Shown piece after piece: positions 53,094-62,931 of a DNA stretch of 64,000 nt. The stretch spans positions 1-64,000 of the forward strand of contig CACIKE010000003.1 of assembly GCA_902587155.1 (NCBI GenBank), written 5' to 3'. Below the pieces are notes generated by a model, which worked only from the letters and a program-made list of their open reading frames with translations, did no database searches and was not told where the DNA came from. The first letter of the stretch is position 1; the number at the start of each line of letters is the position of its first letter. This DNA is from an uncultured Pelagibacteraceae bacterium. GTDB taxonomy: Bacteria; Pseudomonadota; Alphaproteobacteria; Pelagibacterales; Pelagibacteraceae. Made by a program: the position numbers and the translations under genes.

Positions 53094-54393
53094 ATTTTAA
53101 AGGTGTGCCCTCAGGCTCACCTAAAATCTTTCCATCCTTCATCTTTATTTTACCAGAAATTATTGTTGCAACAGGTGTTCCTTTAAACTCAACATCATTG
53201 AAAGGTGACCATCTACATTTACTTTCTATATTTTCATTTTTAATTATTATTTTCTTGTTCATATCAACAATGGTAAAGTCAGCATCAAATCCCTCTTTAA
53301 TGTATCCTTTGTTCTGAATTCCAAATATTTTTATTGGATTTTCGCATACCAGATTTACTAATTGATTAAGTGATAATTTTCCATGATTAACATGATCTAA
53401 CATTACAGGCATAAGTGTTTGGACACCAGGCATGCCTGACGGAGAATTAGGATACTCTTTATCTTTATTTACTTTTAGATGTGGTGCATGATCTGAGCCA
53501 ATTGTATCATTTAAATTATTTCTTACAGCATACCACAATCGATCATAGTGAGATTTATCTCTTATTGGCGGATTCATTTGAGCGTAAGTTCCAAGTTTAT
53601 CATAACAATCAGGTGCATAAATTGTTAAATGTTGTGGTGTAATTTCAAAAGTAATATTACCTTTATGTTGAGATAAAAAATCTACTTCTTGTTTAGTAGT
53701 AATATGAAGTACATGCGCTTTCTTGTTATATTTTTTTGCAAGTCTAACTATTCTTCTAGTCGAGGAAATTGCACATTCCTCACTTCTCCAAATAGGATGA
53801 GAGTGTACATCGCCATTTTTAATTAATTTTTTATTCTTGTTTAAGATTTCTTCATCCTCTGAGTGGACTGCTACTACCTTTGAACTATTTTGAAAAACTT
53901 TGTCAATATCCTCTTCTAGTGCTACTAAAAGATTACCTGTTGAAGAACCTACAAACAATTTGATCCCACAACACCCTTCTAAATTTTTTAACTCAGCTAG
54001 TTGACTAACATTACCTGCCGTTGCACCAAAATAGAAAGCGTAATTGCAATACATTCTATTTTTTGCAAGATCTAATTTTCGCTGAAATTCTTTTAGGTTT
54101 GAGGTTGGAGGGTTAGTGTTTGGCATCTCAAATACTGCTGTAATCCCTCCTACTACTGCTGCCCTACTCCCAGAATTAAGGTCTTCTGTATCTGTTGAAC
54201 CTGGTTCTCTGAAATGGGTCTGAGTATCTATACAGCCAGGTAAGGTAATTTTATTTTTGGCATCATAGACTTTTTTTGCCTCTTCTGATATTTTGCCAAT
54301 TCTTAATATTTTACCATCTTTAACGGCAATATCCTTATCCTCTAGTTTTCCATTGATATAACATTGCCCATTTTTGATTATTAGATCTAACAT
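53086..54393 (-). CDS. pyrC: Dihydroorotase (type I amidohydrolase)
   Basis: A 435-residue amidohydrolase: CIDTQTHFREPGSTDTEDLN, AAVVGGITAVFEMPNTNPPT, CCGIKLFVGSSTGNLLV, VVAVHSEDEEILNKNKK, HVLHITTKQEV and TIGSDHAPH. It closes carbamoyl-aspartate to dihydroorotate in pyrimidine synthesis. The usual first-strand HxH is QTH here; I recall a DDQVHFREPG subfamily with the same change, so this need not mean loss of activity. Other metal ligands are kept. A hydantoinase-like role is the alternative. Monocistronic; divergent from ygfZ. Confidence 0.83.
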   Translation of the reverse strand: MLDLIIKNGQCYINGKLEDKDIAVKDGKILRIGKISEEAKKVYDAKNKITLPGCIDTQTHFREPGSTDTEDLNSGSRAAVVGGITAVFEMPNTNPPTSNLKEFQRKLDLAKNRMYCNYAFYFGATAGNVSQLAELKNLEGCCGIKLFVGSSTGNLLVALEEDIDKVFQNSSKVVAVHSEDEEILNKNKKLIKNGDVHSHPIWRSEECAISSTRRIVRLAKKYNKKAHVLHITTKQEVDFLSQHKGNITFEITPQHLTIYAPDCYDKLGTYAQMNPPIRDKSHYDRLWYAVRNNLNDTIGSDHAPHLKVNKDKEYPNSPSGMPGVQTLMPVMLDHVNHGKLSLNQLVNLVCENPIKIFGIQNKGYIKEGFDADFTIVDMNKKIIIKNENIESKCRWSPFNDVEFKGTPVATIISGKIKMKDGKILGEPEGTPLKFS

Positions 54394-54436
54394 TTGTAAA
54401 AAAAGTTATTATATTAAATTTAACGATCAATCAAAT

Positions 54437-55324
54437 ATGAATAATAGTGTTTATATATTAAAAGATAGAGCCATACTTTATGTACATGGTCAGGATGCTA
54501 GAGACTTCTTGCAAAATTTAATTAGCAATGACATTAATAAAGTTACAGATAGCTCAAGTTGTTTTGCCTCATTATTAACTCCTCAAGGCAAGTTTCTTTA
54601 TGAATTTATTGTTGTAAAGCATAAGTCAGGTTTTTTTATTGATTGTGAAAAGTCTCAATCTGAAGAAATATTGAAACAATTAAATTTATATAAAATAAGA
54701 TCAAATGTGGAAATCCTTAATCTTAGCAATGAATTTGTTGTTGCAAGTTTTGGTTATGAAAAATATTTATCATTAGATAGCACAGAAGACATTCTCGGCT
54801 TTACTATGAGATATAGAGAAGATCCTATAGTTCTAGATCCTAGAAATAAAAATTTGGGTGCAAGATTAATAATTAATTTAGAAAAACTTTATTTGTCTCT
54901 AAAAAAACTTGAATTAAAAGACAATAAAATTGAGGATTATTATAAAAAAAGTCATAAACTTGGGATTGTTCCAAAGAATTTAAATAAACTAAAAAATAAA
55001 TTATTCGGTATTGAATGCAATTTTGAAGAACTAAATGGTATTGATTTTAAAAAAGGATGTTACGTAGGACAAGAAAATACCGCTAGAATTAAACTTAAAA
55101 ATAAACTTTCTAAGAGGTTATTGCCAGTTGAGATAATTGATGGAAAGCTTGATGAAGATGAAACGGTATATTGTAATCGGATTGAAATTGGAAAAATTTT
55201 GATAAACGAAGAGTATCCGTTTGCTTTAATAAAATTTTCTAATGAAAATTTTAATAAAGACCTTACTTTAAAAAGTAAAAAAGGATCATTTAAGATATTT
55301 ATACCTGAATGGCTAAAGATTTAA
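54437..55324 (+). CDS. ygfZ: YgfZ/IBA57 folate-binding protein
   Basis: From the ATG at 54437 the protein has 295 residues and begins SVYILKDRAILYVHGQDARD, the family start; the longer track start overlaps pyrC's divergent start. DFLQNLISNDINKV and the signature KKGCYVGQENTARIKLK with its conserved cysteine identify YgfZ. It is a tetrahydrofolate-binding relative of the glycine-cleavage T protein and helps assemble or repair [4Fe-4S] proteins such as aconitase and quinolinate synthase, both encoded in this window. Followed by the convergent tRNA-Leu after 5 bp. Confidence 0.88.
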   Translation: MNNSVYILKDRAILYVHGQDARDFLQNLISNDINKVTDSSSCFASLLTPQGKFLYEFIVVKHKSGFFIDCEKSQSEEILKQLNLYKIRSNVEILNLSNEFVVASFGYEKYLSLDSTEDILGFTMRYREDPIVLDPRNKNLGARLIINLEKLYLSLKKLELKDNKIEDYYKKSHKLGIVPKNLNKLKNKLFGIECNFEELNGIDFKKGCYVGQENTARIKLKNKLSKRLLPVEIIDGKLDEDETVYCNRIEIGKILINEEYPFALIKFSNENFNKDLTLKSKKGSFKIFIPEWLKI

Positions 55325-55329
55325 TTTTC

Positions 55330-55415
55330 TGGTGCGGCCAGAGAGACTCGAACTCTCATGGACTAGGTCCACACGGCCCTCAACCGTGCCTGTCTACCAA
55401 TTTCAGCATGGCCGC
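55330..55415 (-). tRNA. tRNA-Leu (anticodon GAG)
   Basis: The minus strand folds into a class II tRNA: acceptor GCGGCCA/TGGCCGC, anticodon stem CACGG/CCGTG around TTGAGGG (anticodon GAG), a long variable arm TGGAC-CTA-GTCCA, T-arm GAGAG-TTCGAGT-CTCTC, discriminator A, and a genome-encoded CCA (86 nt with CCA). It reads CUC/CUU leucine codons. The ORF track's 55309-55494 frame is a shadow of it. Confidence 0.97.
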
Positions 55416-55416
55416 A

Positions 55417-55444
55417 AATATGACCCACATTAAATCAATGACAA
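55417..55444 (-). promoter_or_regulatory. Candidate promoter of tRNA-Leu
   Basis: Reading towards the tRNA, TTGTCA and CATATT are separated by 16 bp, with the -10-like element ending just before the mature 5' end. Placement fits a tRNA promoter with almost no leader, but CATATT matches consensus at only four positions. It also lies in the leader region of the divergent nadA. Confidence 0.35.
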
Positions 55445-55472
55445 GTAGCTTTCAAATTGATAAATTTTGTTT

Positions 55473-56462
55473 ATGGAATTTAATCAAGAAGTAAAATTAG
55501 CAACTGATCCAATTTATAAGAAAATTTCAAAGGTTATGCCTGAGATTGAATGGGCAATACATGCTCCTTATATTCATAAAATTAATAAATTAAAAAAAGA
55601 GAAAAATGCAGTGATACTTGCTCATAATTATCAAACTCCAGAAATTTATCACGGCATTGCAGATTTTTCTGCAGATTCTTTAGCCCTTGCTGTTGAAGCA
55701 TCAAAAACCTCAGCAGATATAATTGTTATGGCTGGAGTTCACTTTATGGCTGAGACTGCAAAATTAATGAGTCCAAATAAAAAGGTTTTATTACCAGACA
55801 TGAAAGCAGGTTGTTCATTATCCTCTTCAATTACGGGTAAAGATGTCAGATTGTTAAAAGAAAAATATCCAGGAGTTCCTGTTGTCTCGTATGTAAATAC
55901 ATCTGCTGATGTAAAAGCTGAAACAGATGTGTGTTGTACATCTGCTAATGCAGTAAAAATTGTAAAATCCTTAGGTGTGAAAAAAGTTATTTTTTTACCT
56001 GACGACTATTTAGCCAAATATGTTGCTTCACAAACTGATGTTGAAATTATCTCATGGAAAGGAATTTGTATTGTTCATGATCAATTTAACGAAAATGAAA
56101 TTAAGAATATAAGGAAAAATAATCCTGGAATTAAAATAATTGCACATCCAGAGTGTCCACCAGAAGTTATTAAAGCAAGTGATTTTGCAGGATCAACATC
56201 AGGAATGATTAATTATGTTAAAAATAATCAACCTAAAAAAGTAATGATGGTAACTGAATGTTCAATGAGTGATAATATTCAGGTTGAAAATCCAAACGTT
56301 GAATTTATAAGACCATGCAATATGTGTCCACATATGAAAAAAATCACTTTGCCAAAAATTTTAGACTGTTTAGAGAATGAAACTGGTGAAATTATCATGG
56401 ACCAAGAAACAATTGATAAAGCTAGATTATCAGTGGAAAAAATGGTTGCTATCGGTAGATAA
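55473..56462 (+). CDS. nadA: Quinolinate synthase A
   Basis: A 329-residue NadA from the ATG at 55473 (the track used an upstream TTG). AVILAHNYQTPEIYHGIADF, ADIIVMAGVHFMAETAKLM, LPDMKAGCSLSSS and SYVNTSADVKAETDVCCTSA, with later cysteines in HPECPPEV and PCNMCPHMKK, match the [4Fe-4S] enzyme. It condenses iminoaspartate with dihydroxyacetone phosphate in NAD synthesis. nadC follows after 6 bp; no nadB or aspartate dehydrogenase gene is adjacent. Confidence 0.95.
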   Translation: MEFNQEVKLATDPIYKKISKVMPEIEWAIHAPYIHKINKLKKEKNAVILAHNYQTPEIYHGIADFSADSLALAVEASKTSADIIVMAGVHFMAETAKLMSPNKKVLLPDMKAGCSLSSSITGKDVRLLKEKYPGVPVVSYVNTSADVKAETDVCCTSANAVKIVKSLGVKKVIFLPDDYLAKYVASQTDVEIISWKGICIVHDQFNENEIKNIRKNNPGIKIIAHPECPPEVIKASDFAGSTSGMINYVKNNQPKKVMMVTECSMSDNIQVENPNVEFIRPCNMCPHMKKITLPKILDCLENETGEIIMDQETIDKARLSVEKMVAIGR

Positions 56463-56468
56463 CACTTT

Positions 56469-57302
56469 GTGTCAAAAATTAAATTAAGTGAAACTTTTAT
56501 TAAAGATAGAGTAAAACTTGCTCTAGCTGAAGATTTGTATCCTTATGGAGACATAACATCTAACCTCCTAAATAATAACAAAGTTATTGAGGCAAAAATA
56601 ATTTCTAATCAAAAAGCAGTAGTTGCAGGTTTACTATTTGTAAAACAATCTTTTAAGCAAGTTGATAAAAAAATTAAGTTTATATTAAAAAAAAAAGATG
56701 GGTCCACAGTCAAAAAAAATTCTGTAATAGCAGTAATTAGAGGTAAAGCTAGTTCTATAATGATTGCAGAAAGGGTTGCATTAAATTTTTTATCTCATAT
56801 TTCTGGAATAGCTACAAAAACAAATCAATTTGTAAAACTAGCTGGAAAAAAGTGCAAAATTTGCTGTACAAGAAAAACTTTGCCAAATTATAGGGTTATT
56901 CAAAAATATGCAGTTAAATTAGGAGGCGGTACAAATCATAGATTTAATTTAGGTGATGAATTTTTGATTAAAGATAATCATATCGCTAGTTATGATTTAA
57001 AAGAATTAGTTTCATTGGCAATAAAAAATAAAAAAGGAAAAAAAATTACCGTTGAGGTGGATAATTTAAAGCAACTGAAAAAGATTATTGGTCTTAAATT
57101 TGATACTGTTTTGTTTGATAATATGAGTATTAAAAATCTTAAAGCAGGTGTAAAACTTGTTAAAAAATATTATGAGACAGAAGCTTCGGGGAATATAAAT
57201 CTTAAATCTGTAAAATCTGTTGCAATGACCGGGGTAGATAGAATTTCAATCGGGAGCATTACTCATAGTGCCCCAGCTATAGATTTCAAACTAGAAATCT
57301 AG
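56469..57302 (+). CDS. nadC: Nicotinate-nucleotide pyrophosphorylase (carboxylating)
   Basis: A 277-residue NadC starting at GTG (56469). VKLALAEDLYPYGDITSNLL, ERVALNFLSHISGIATKTNQ, CCTRKTLPNYRVIQKYAVKL and GGGTNHRFNLGDEFLIKDNH are the quinolinate- and PRPP-binding blocks; DTVLFDNMSIKNLK and SVAMTGVDRISIGSITHSAP close the barrel. It converts quinolinate and PRPP to nicotinate mononucleotide. Directly follows nadA; ends 14 bp from the convergent ppdK stop. Confidence 0.95.
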   Translation: MSKIKLSETFIKDRVKLALAEDLYPYGDITSNLLNNNKVIEAKIISNQKAVVAGLLFVKQSFKQVDKKIKFILKKKDGSTVKKNSVIAVIRGKASSIMIAERVALNFLSHISGIATKTNQFVKLAGKKCKICCTRKTLPNYRVIQKYAVKLGGGTNHRFNLGDEFLIKDNHIASYDLKELVSLAIKNKKGKKITVEVDNLKQLKKIIGLKFDTVLFDNMSIKNLKAGVKLVKKYYETEASGNINLKSVKSVAMTGVDRISIGSITHSAPAIDFKLEI

Positions 57303-57316
57303 ATTATTTGATTTTT

Positions 57317-59983
57317 TTAATTTTTATTTTTCATAAGCTCAGCCTGTGCCGCTGCTAATCTAGCTATAGGAACTCTGTAAGGTGAGCAGGAAACATAATT
57401 AAGCCCAGCTTTCGAGCAAAATTTAATACTCTTTGGATCACCGCCATGTTCACCACATATACCTAGTTTAATTTTTTTATTTTGTTTTTTTCCTTTAGAG
57501 ACCGCTATTTCAACTAAATCTTTCACTCCGTCATCAATGGATACAAACGGATCAATAGTAAAAATCTTATTATCTATATAATCATTTAAAAATTTACCGC
57601 TATCGTCTCTACTTATTCCAAAAGTTGTTTGTGTTAAATCATTTGTGCCAAAACTAAAGAATTCAGCATGTTTCGCAATATCATCAGCCTTAATTGCTGC
57701 TCTAGGTAACTCAATCATTGTACCCACAAGAAATTCAATTTTTGTTTTATTTTCTTTTTGAACTTTTCTTGCAGTATTGATTACTAAATCTTTCATTATT
57801 TTAATCTCAGCTTCGGTTGAAACTAAAGGAATCATTATCTCGGGAAAAGCAAATTTTTGTTTGTTTTTTTTTAAGTCTGCAAGAGCCTCGAATATCGCTC
57901 TACATTGCATCTCATATATTTCAGGAAATGAAATGCCAAGTCTACAACCTCTATGTCCTAACATTGGATTTTGTTCATGAAGTTCTTCAATTCTGCTTTC
58001 AATATCTTTTTTATCTGATCCAACAACATTAGCTACTTCAGAAATTTCTTTATCAGATTTCGGTAAAAATTCATGTAATGGTGGATCTAATAATCTTACT
58101 GTAACTGGAAGACCATGCATAATCTTAAATATCTCCATAAAATCTTTTTTTTGATGCGGTAGAATCTTTTTTAAAGCGTTAGATCTATCATCTAGCGTTT
58201 TTGATAAAATCATTTCTCGTACTGATAAAATTCTTTCCTCATCAAAAAACATATGTTCGGTCCTACAAAGTCCAATTCCCTCTGCACCAAAATCTCTGGC
58301 TGTTTTAGTATCTAGAGGAGTCTCAGAGTTAGTTCGTACTTTAAGTTTTCTAATTTTATCAGCCCAGCTCATCAATTTTGAAAAATCTCCTGATATCTCA
58401 GGTTTTATGGTTGGAACTGTACCTAAAATTATTCTTCCCGTAGAACCGTCAATTGTAATTGTTTCACCTTCTTTGATCTCAGCCGAGGATGTTTTAAAGA
58501 CTTTTTTATCGTAATTAATTTCAATTTCACTTGAACCAGAAACACAAGGTCTTCCCATTCCCCTAGCTACAACTGCAGCATGACTAGTCATACCTCCTCT
58601 TGAAGTTAAAATTCCCTTCGCAGCATGCATTCCTTGAATATCCTCTGGAGAAGTTTCAACTCTAACTAAAATTGTATCTTGCATCATATCATTTAATCTT
58701 TCAGCTTCCTCTGAGCTGAAAACTACTTTTCCACTTACTGCACCAGGAGATGCTGGAAGACCGTTTGCTATAACTTTGATTGAACTTTTCTCATCTAAAG
58801 TAGGGTGCAAAAGCGTGTCTAAAGAGTTGGGATCAACTCTTAAAACAGCATCATTTTTATTGATTAACTTTTCTCTAACCATATCAACAGCAATTTTTAC
58901 TGCTGATTTTGATGTTCTTTTTCCAGATCGAGTTTGTAATATCCAAAGTTTATTACTTTCAACAGTGAATTCCACATCTTGCATATCCTTATAATGTTTC
59001 TCTAGTTTTTTTAAAATTTTATACAATTCGTGATATACTTCTGGCATCGACTCTTCCATAGATGCATCATCAACTTTTGCTTCTTTTCTCGCCTTCTTTG
59101 TAATGTACTGTGGAGTTCTTGTTCCAGCTACAACATCTTCTCCCTGAGCATTAATCAAATATTCTCCATAAATATCATTTGATCCATCTGAAGGGTTTCT
59201 AGTGAAGACAACTCCTGTTGCACAATCATTACCCATATTTCCAAAAACCATAGATTGAACATTAACAGCTGTTCCCCATTCAGAAGGAATTTGATTCAAC
59301 TTTCTGTAAACTCTCGCTCTTTTGCTCTCCCAAGATAAAAATACAGCACTTATTGCCCCGAATAATTGATTATAAACATCTTGAGGAAAATCTTTACTAG
59401 TCTTTTCTTTAACTACATTCTTAAAATCATTTATCAAACCATCCCAATCCTCTTCATCGAGATCCGTATCAAGCAATACACCTTTTGTTAACTTATAATT
59501 TTCTATCAATTCCTCAAAATTGTAACTTTCAACACCCATAACTACATTTCCGTACATCTGGATGAATCTTCTGTAACTATCTTTCGCAAATCTTCCGTTA
59601 GATGTTTTGTTAGCCAAAGCAACAACTGTTTTATCATTTAGTCCTAAATTCAAAATTGTATCCATCATACCTGGCATTGAAACTCTTGCCCCAGATCGAA
59701 CTGATAAAAGAAGAGGATTTTTTAAATCTCCAAATTTTTTTGATACATCTTTTTCTATTGTTTTAATTTCTTTTTTTATTTGGCTAATTAATTTGGAATT
59801 TAATTTTTTTTTATCCTTATAAAAAATTTCACACACTTTTGTTGAGATAGTAAAACCAGGAGGTACTGGTAAACCCATTCTTCCCATTTCAGATAAATTC
59901 GCTCCCTTACCACCTAAAAAATTTTTTGGATCTTTTATTTTTTTTGAGTCTTTAGACTTAAAATTAAGAATTAACTTATTCAT
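57317..59983 (-). CDS. ppdK: Pyruvate, phosphate dikinase
   Basis: About 888 residues from the ATG at 59983 (the track start adds three). N-terminal ATP-grasp domain with GGKGANLSEMGRMGLPVPPG, phosphohistidine motif GGMTSHAAVVARGMGRPCVS, and C-terminal TIM barrel with GTNDLTQTTFGISRDD and catalytic Cys in LGICGEHGGDP. It interconverts pyruvate and PEP using ATP and phosphate, so with PPC it can feed oxaloacetate or gluconeogenesis. It overlaps glyS by 8 bp. Confidence 0.96.
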   Translation of the reverse strand: MNKLILNFKSKDSKKIKDPKNFLGGKGANLSEMGRMGLPVPPGFTISTKVCEIFYKDKKKLNSKLISQIKKEIKTIEKDVSKKFGDLKNPLLLSVRSGARVSMPGMMDTILNLGLNDKTVVALANKTSNGRFAKDSYRRFIQMYGNVVMGVESYNFEELIENYKLTKGVLLDTDLDEEDWDGLINDFKNVVKEKTSKDFPQDVYNQLFGAISAVFLSWESKRARVYRKLNQIPSEWGTAVNVQSMVFGNMGNDCATGVVFTRNPSDGSNDIYGEYLINAQGEDVVAGTRTPQYITKKARKEAKVDDASMEESMPEVYHELYKILKKLEKHYKDMQDVEFTVESNKLWILQTRSGKRTSKSAVKIAVDMVREKLINKNDAVLRVDPNSLDTLLHPTLDEKSSIKVIANGLPASPGAVSGKVVFSSEEAERLNDMMQDTILVRVETSPEDIQGMHAAKGILTSRGGMTSHAAVVARGMGRPCVSGSSEIEINYDKKVFKTSSAEIKEGETITIDGSTGRIILGTVPTIKPEISGDFSKLMSWADKIRKLKVRTNSETPLDTKTARDFGAEGIGLCRTEHMFFDEERILSVREMILSKTLDDRSNALKKILPHQKKDFMEIFKIMHGLPVTVRLLDPPLHEFLPKSDKEISEVANVVGSDKKDIESRIEELHEQNPMLGHRGCRLGISFPEIYEMQCRAIFEALADLKKNKQKFAFPEIMIPLVSTEAEIKIMKDLVINTARKVQKENKTKIEFLVGTMIELPRAAIKADDIAKHAEFFSFGTNDLTQTTFGISRDDSGKFLNDYIDNKIFTIDPFVSIDDGVKDLVEIAVSKGKKQNKKIKLGICGEHGGDPKSIKFCSKAGLNYVSCSPYRVPIARLAAAQAELMKNKN

Positions 59984-62048
59984 TATGAGCATTTAAAAAT
60001 CGAAAATTTATATAATTTTGAAACGTTTTACATAACATATTTATAAGTTCCAAACGATTTTTTCTTAAAGTTTCATTATCTTCATTAACTTTTACATTAT
60101 CAAAAAATTCGAAAACTTCTTTTTTAGTTTCAGCTAAAATTGATAATGATTTTTCACAATTTTCATCACTGTTTATGGTAGAATAATATTTTTTAATATC
60201 ATTAATTTTTTTATATAAGTTTTTTTCAAAGTCACTTTTAAAAATACCAGGATCAGTTGTATCATTTATTTCAATCTCGTTATTTTTCATCTCATGATCT
60301 AAAATGTTTGATGCTCTTTTATAACTTGAATTGATGTCTATACCAATTTGGGTGTTAATTACCTTATTAAGACATTTTGCTTTTTCAAAAGACGAAGATA
60401 AATTATTTAATGAAAATGATGATAGAGTGGCCTCAATTATATCGTAACGTATTTCTTTGTCTTTAAGATAGTATCTAAACCTATCTTTTAAAAAATCTTG
60501 TAATTCTTTTTGTAAATCTTTGTTTTCAAGATTGTATCCCTGGTCATCGTAAAGACGTGAGGAATAATTCAAAAGATCATTTATTTTCAAATTCTTTCTA
60601 TTTTCTATAATGGTTCTTATTATACCTAGAGCAACTCTCCTCAATCCTAATGGATCCTTTGAACTTGTAGGTTTCTCATTAATACCAAAAAAACCCACTA
60701 AGGTATCAATCTTATCTGTAATTGATAACGTGACACTGAATGGTTTTTTTGGAACTATTGAATTGAGTCCAATTGGTAAATATTGCTCAGAAATAGCTAA
60801 AGATATATCTTTATCAAATCCTTGATATTCAGAAAAGTACCCTCCCATAAGTCCCTGAAGTTCAGGAAATTCACCAACAAGATCAGAAGTAAGATCAGTC
60901 TTACTAATTGATGCTAACAATTCTACTTTATCTTTACTAATTAACAATTCATCTGAAATCATTCCACCGATTTTTCTCATTCGTTGAACTTTGTCGAAAT
61001 AAGATCCAAGCCCTTTAAAAAAATTCATTGATTTTAATTCTGACACTTTTTTTACTAAATTTTGAGTTTTATCTTTATTCCAAAAAAATTCTGCATCACT
61101 TAATCTTGCATCAACTACTCTTTCATTACCTATTTTAATGAGACCTTTTTTATCTTTTTTATTTGTTACAATTAAAAATTCATTTGTAATTTCATTTTTG
61201 TCATTAAATGTTGGAAAATATTTCTGGTGGGACTCCATTGTTAGGGTCAAAATCTCTTTGGGAACCGATAAAAATTTTTTATCAAATTTGCACAATAAAA
61301 CATTTGGGCTATCTACTAAATTTACAACCTCATCCATCAACTTAGGATTTTCATTAATTTTTAACCCTTTTTTCCCTAATATCTTTAAAAAAGATTTATT
61401 GATTATTTTTAATCTTTTATTTTGATTAATGATCACTCCGTTATCTTCAAAAAATTTTTCATATTTCTTAAAATTTTCAAAAGATCTTTTTTTTTCTTCA
61501 AAATCTTTATCTAAAAAAGTCAAATTAGAGGAAGTTAAATGATGAAATTTAAAACTTACAATTTTTTTATCAAATATTGATAAAATTGATTTTAATGGTC
61601 TTCCCCAATTTAAATCAAATTCACCCCATTTCATTGATTTTTTCCATTGATAGTTACTCAAAATTTTTGGAATGAATTCAGTGAGTAAATCATGTGTTTT
61701 TAATGAGGTTGCTACAGTTTTGTAAAAATAAAATTCATCTTTTTCGGTTTTTTTTTTAAATAAATCCTTTTTGTTAATTTTGTTTGATCTCAAAAAACCC
61801 TCCAATGCTTGTTCAGGAGCGCTAGTTTTAGGGCCTCTAATCTCTTTAGATTTAATCTTAATTTGTTTATCTAGGCCTTCAAAAACTAGAACTAATCTAT
61901 TTGGAGTTGAAAAAGAAAAATTTTTTTTTGATCTAATTGATTTTTCCTCAAATAAATTTTTAAAATCTTCAAAAATTTTATCTCTTAAATTTTTTTGAAG
62001 CCCGGCAGGAATTTCTTCACTAAATAGCTCTAAAAAAAATTCTGACAT
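59976..62048 (-). CDS. glyS: Glycyl-tRNA synthetase beta subunit
   Basis: 690 residues from the ATG at 62048, giving the family N-terminus SEFFLELFSEEIPAGLQKNL; the track start at 62081 would overlap glyQ by 32 bp. RLVLVFEGLDKQIKIKSKEI with RGPKTSAPEQALEGFL, MKWGEFDLNWGRPLKSIL, ADLTSDLVGEFPELQGLMG-type segment and KDPLGLRRVALGIIRTI identify GlyS. It forms the alpha2beta2 enzyme with GlyQ and holds the HD-like and anticodon-binding domains. Spacing to glyQ is 1 bp. Confidence 0.94.
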   Translation of the reverse strand: MSEFFLELFSEEIPAGLQKNLRDKIFEDFKNLFEEKSIRSKKNFSFSTPNRLVLVFEGLDKQIKIKSKEIRGPKTSAPEQALEGFLRSNKINKKDLFKKKTEKDEFYFYKTVATSLKTHDLLTEFIPKILSNYQWKKSMKWGEFDLNWGRPLKSILSIFDKKIVSFKFHHLTSSNLTFLDKDFEEKKRSFENFKKYEKFFEDNGVIINQNKRLKIINKSFLKILGKKGLKINENPKLMDEVVNLVDSPNVLLCKFDKKFLSVPKEILTLTMESHQKYFPTFNDKNEITNEFLIVTNKKDKKGLIKIGNERVVDARLSDAEFFWNKDKTQNLVKKVSELKSMNFFKGLGSYFDKVQRMRKIGGMISDELLISKDKVELLASISKTDLTSDLVGEFPELQGLMGGYFSEYQGFDKDISLAISEQYLPIGLNSIVPKKPFSVTLSITDKIDTLVGFFGINEKPTSSKDPLGLRRVALGIIRTIIENRKNLKINDLLNYSSRLYDDQGYNLENKDLQKELQDFLKDRFRYYLKDKEIRYDIIEATLSSFSLNNLSSSFEKAKCLNKVINTQIGIDINSSYKRASNILDHEMKNNEIEINDTTDPGIFKSDFEKNLYKKINDIKKYYSTINSDENCEKSLSILAETKKEVFEFFDNVKVNEDNETLRKNRLELINMLCKTFQNYINFRFLNAHNE

Positions 62049-62049
62049 T

Positions 62050-62931
62050 CTATGTTTGCGACTGTACCCAAATTGTAGCAACTTGTTTTGTAATTTCTCT
62101 TATTCGACCAATATATTCTGCTCTTTGCGCAACACTAATTGCTCCGCGAGCATCTAATACGTTAAATATATGACTTGCTTTCAAACATTGATCGTATGCA
62201 GGTAAAGATATATTTTTTTCAACTAATGATTTTGCTTCACTCTCATGCATATCAAATATTTTAAATAAGTTTTCTGTATTAGCATGCTCAAAGTTATAAG
62301 CTGAAAATTCTTTTTCTGATTGATGAAAAACTTCCCTATAATCAATACCTTCATCATTCCAAACTAAATCATAAACGTTTTTTTTCTGCTGGGTAAACAT
62401 ACAAATTCTTTCAAGGCCATATGTTATCTCTACTGACACTGGTTTACATTCAAAACCTGCCATTTGTTGAAAATATGTAAATTGAGATATTTCCATGCCA
62501 TCACACCAAACTTCCCATCCAAGACCTGCAGCACCTAGAGTTGGGCTTTCCCAATCATCTTCAACAAATCTAATATCGTGCTCTTTATGATTAATTCCTA
62601 TTACCGACAAACTATTTAAATAAAGTTTTTTAATATTAACTGGAGAGGGTTTTATTATAACTTGAAATTGATAATAATGCTGAAGTCTATTTGGATTATC
62701 TCCATATCTTCCATCTGTAGGTCTTCGTGAAGGTTGAACATACGCTGCTTTCCATGGCTTAGGTCCAAGAGATCTTAGAGTAGTAGCTGGATGAAATGTT
62801 CCAGCTCCAACTTCCATATCATAAGGTTGTAAAATTACACATCCATTTTTACTCCAAAATTTTTGAAGATTTATAATTGTATCTTGGAAAGTTTGAAATT
62901 TTGGTTTTTTTTTAATTTTTTTAGAGGCCAT
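62050..62931 (-). CDS. glyQ: Glycyl-tRNA synthetase alpha subunit
   Basis: A 293-residue class II catalytic subunit. [80 protein letters not shown] and [14 protein letters not shown] are all characteristic. It activates glycine and, with GlyS, charges tRNA-Gly. It overlaps the sppA-like gene by 11 bp and precedes glyS by 1 bp. Confidence 0.96.
   Translation of the reverse strand: MASKKIKKKPKFQTFQDTIINLQKFWSKNGCVILQPYDMEVGAGTFHPATTLRSLGPKPWKAAYVQPSRRPTDGRYGDNPNRLQHYYQFQVIIKPSPVNIKKLYLNSLSVIGINHKEHDIRFVEDDWESPTLGAAGLGWEVWCDGMEISQFTYFQQMAGFECKPVSVEITYGLERICMFTQQKKNVYDLVWNDEGIDYREVFHQSEKEFSAYNFEHANTENLFKIFDMHESEAKSLVEKNISLPAYDQCLKASHIFNVLDARGAISVAQRAEYIGRIREITKQVATIWVQSQT

Noticed and set aside
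55309-55494. ORF of 61 aa on the plus strand
   Set aside because: It is the antisense shadow of tRNA-Leu (55330-55415).
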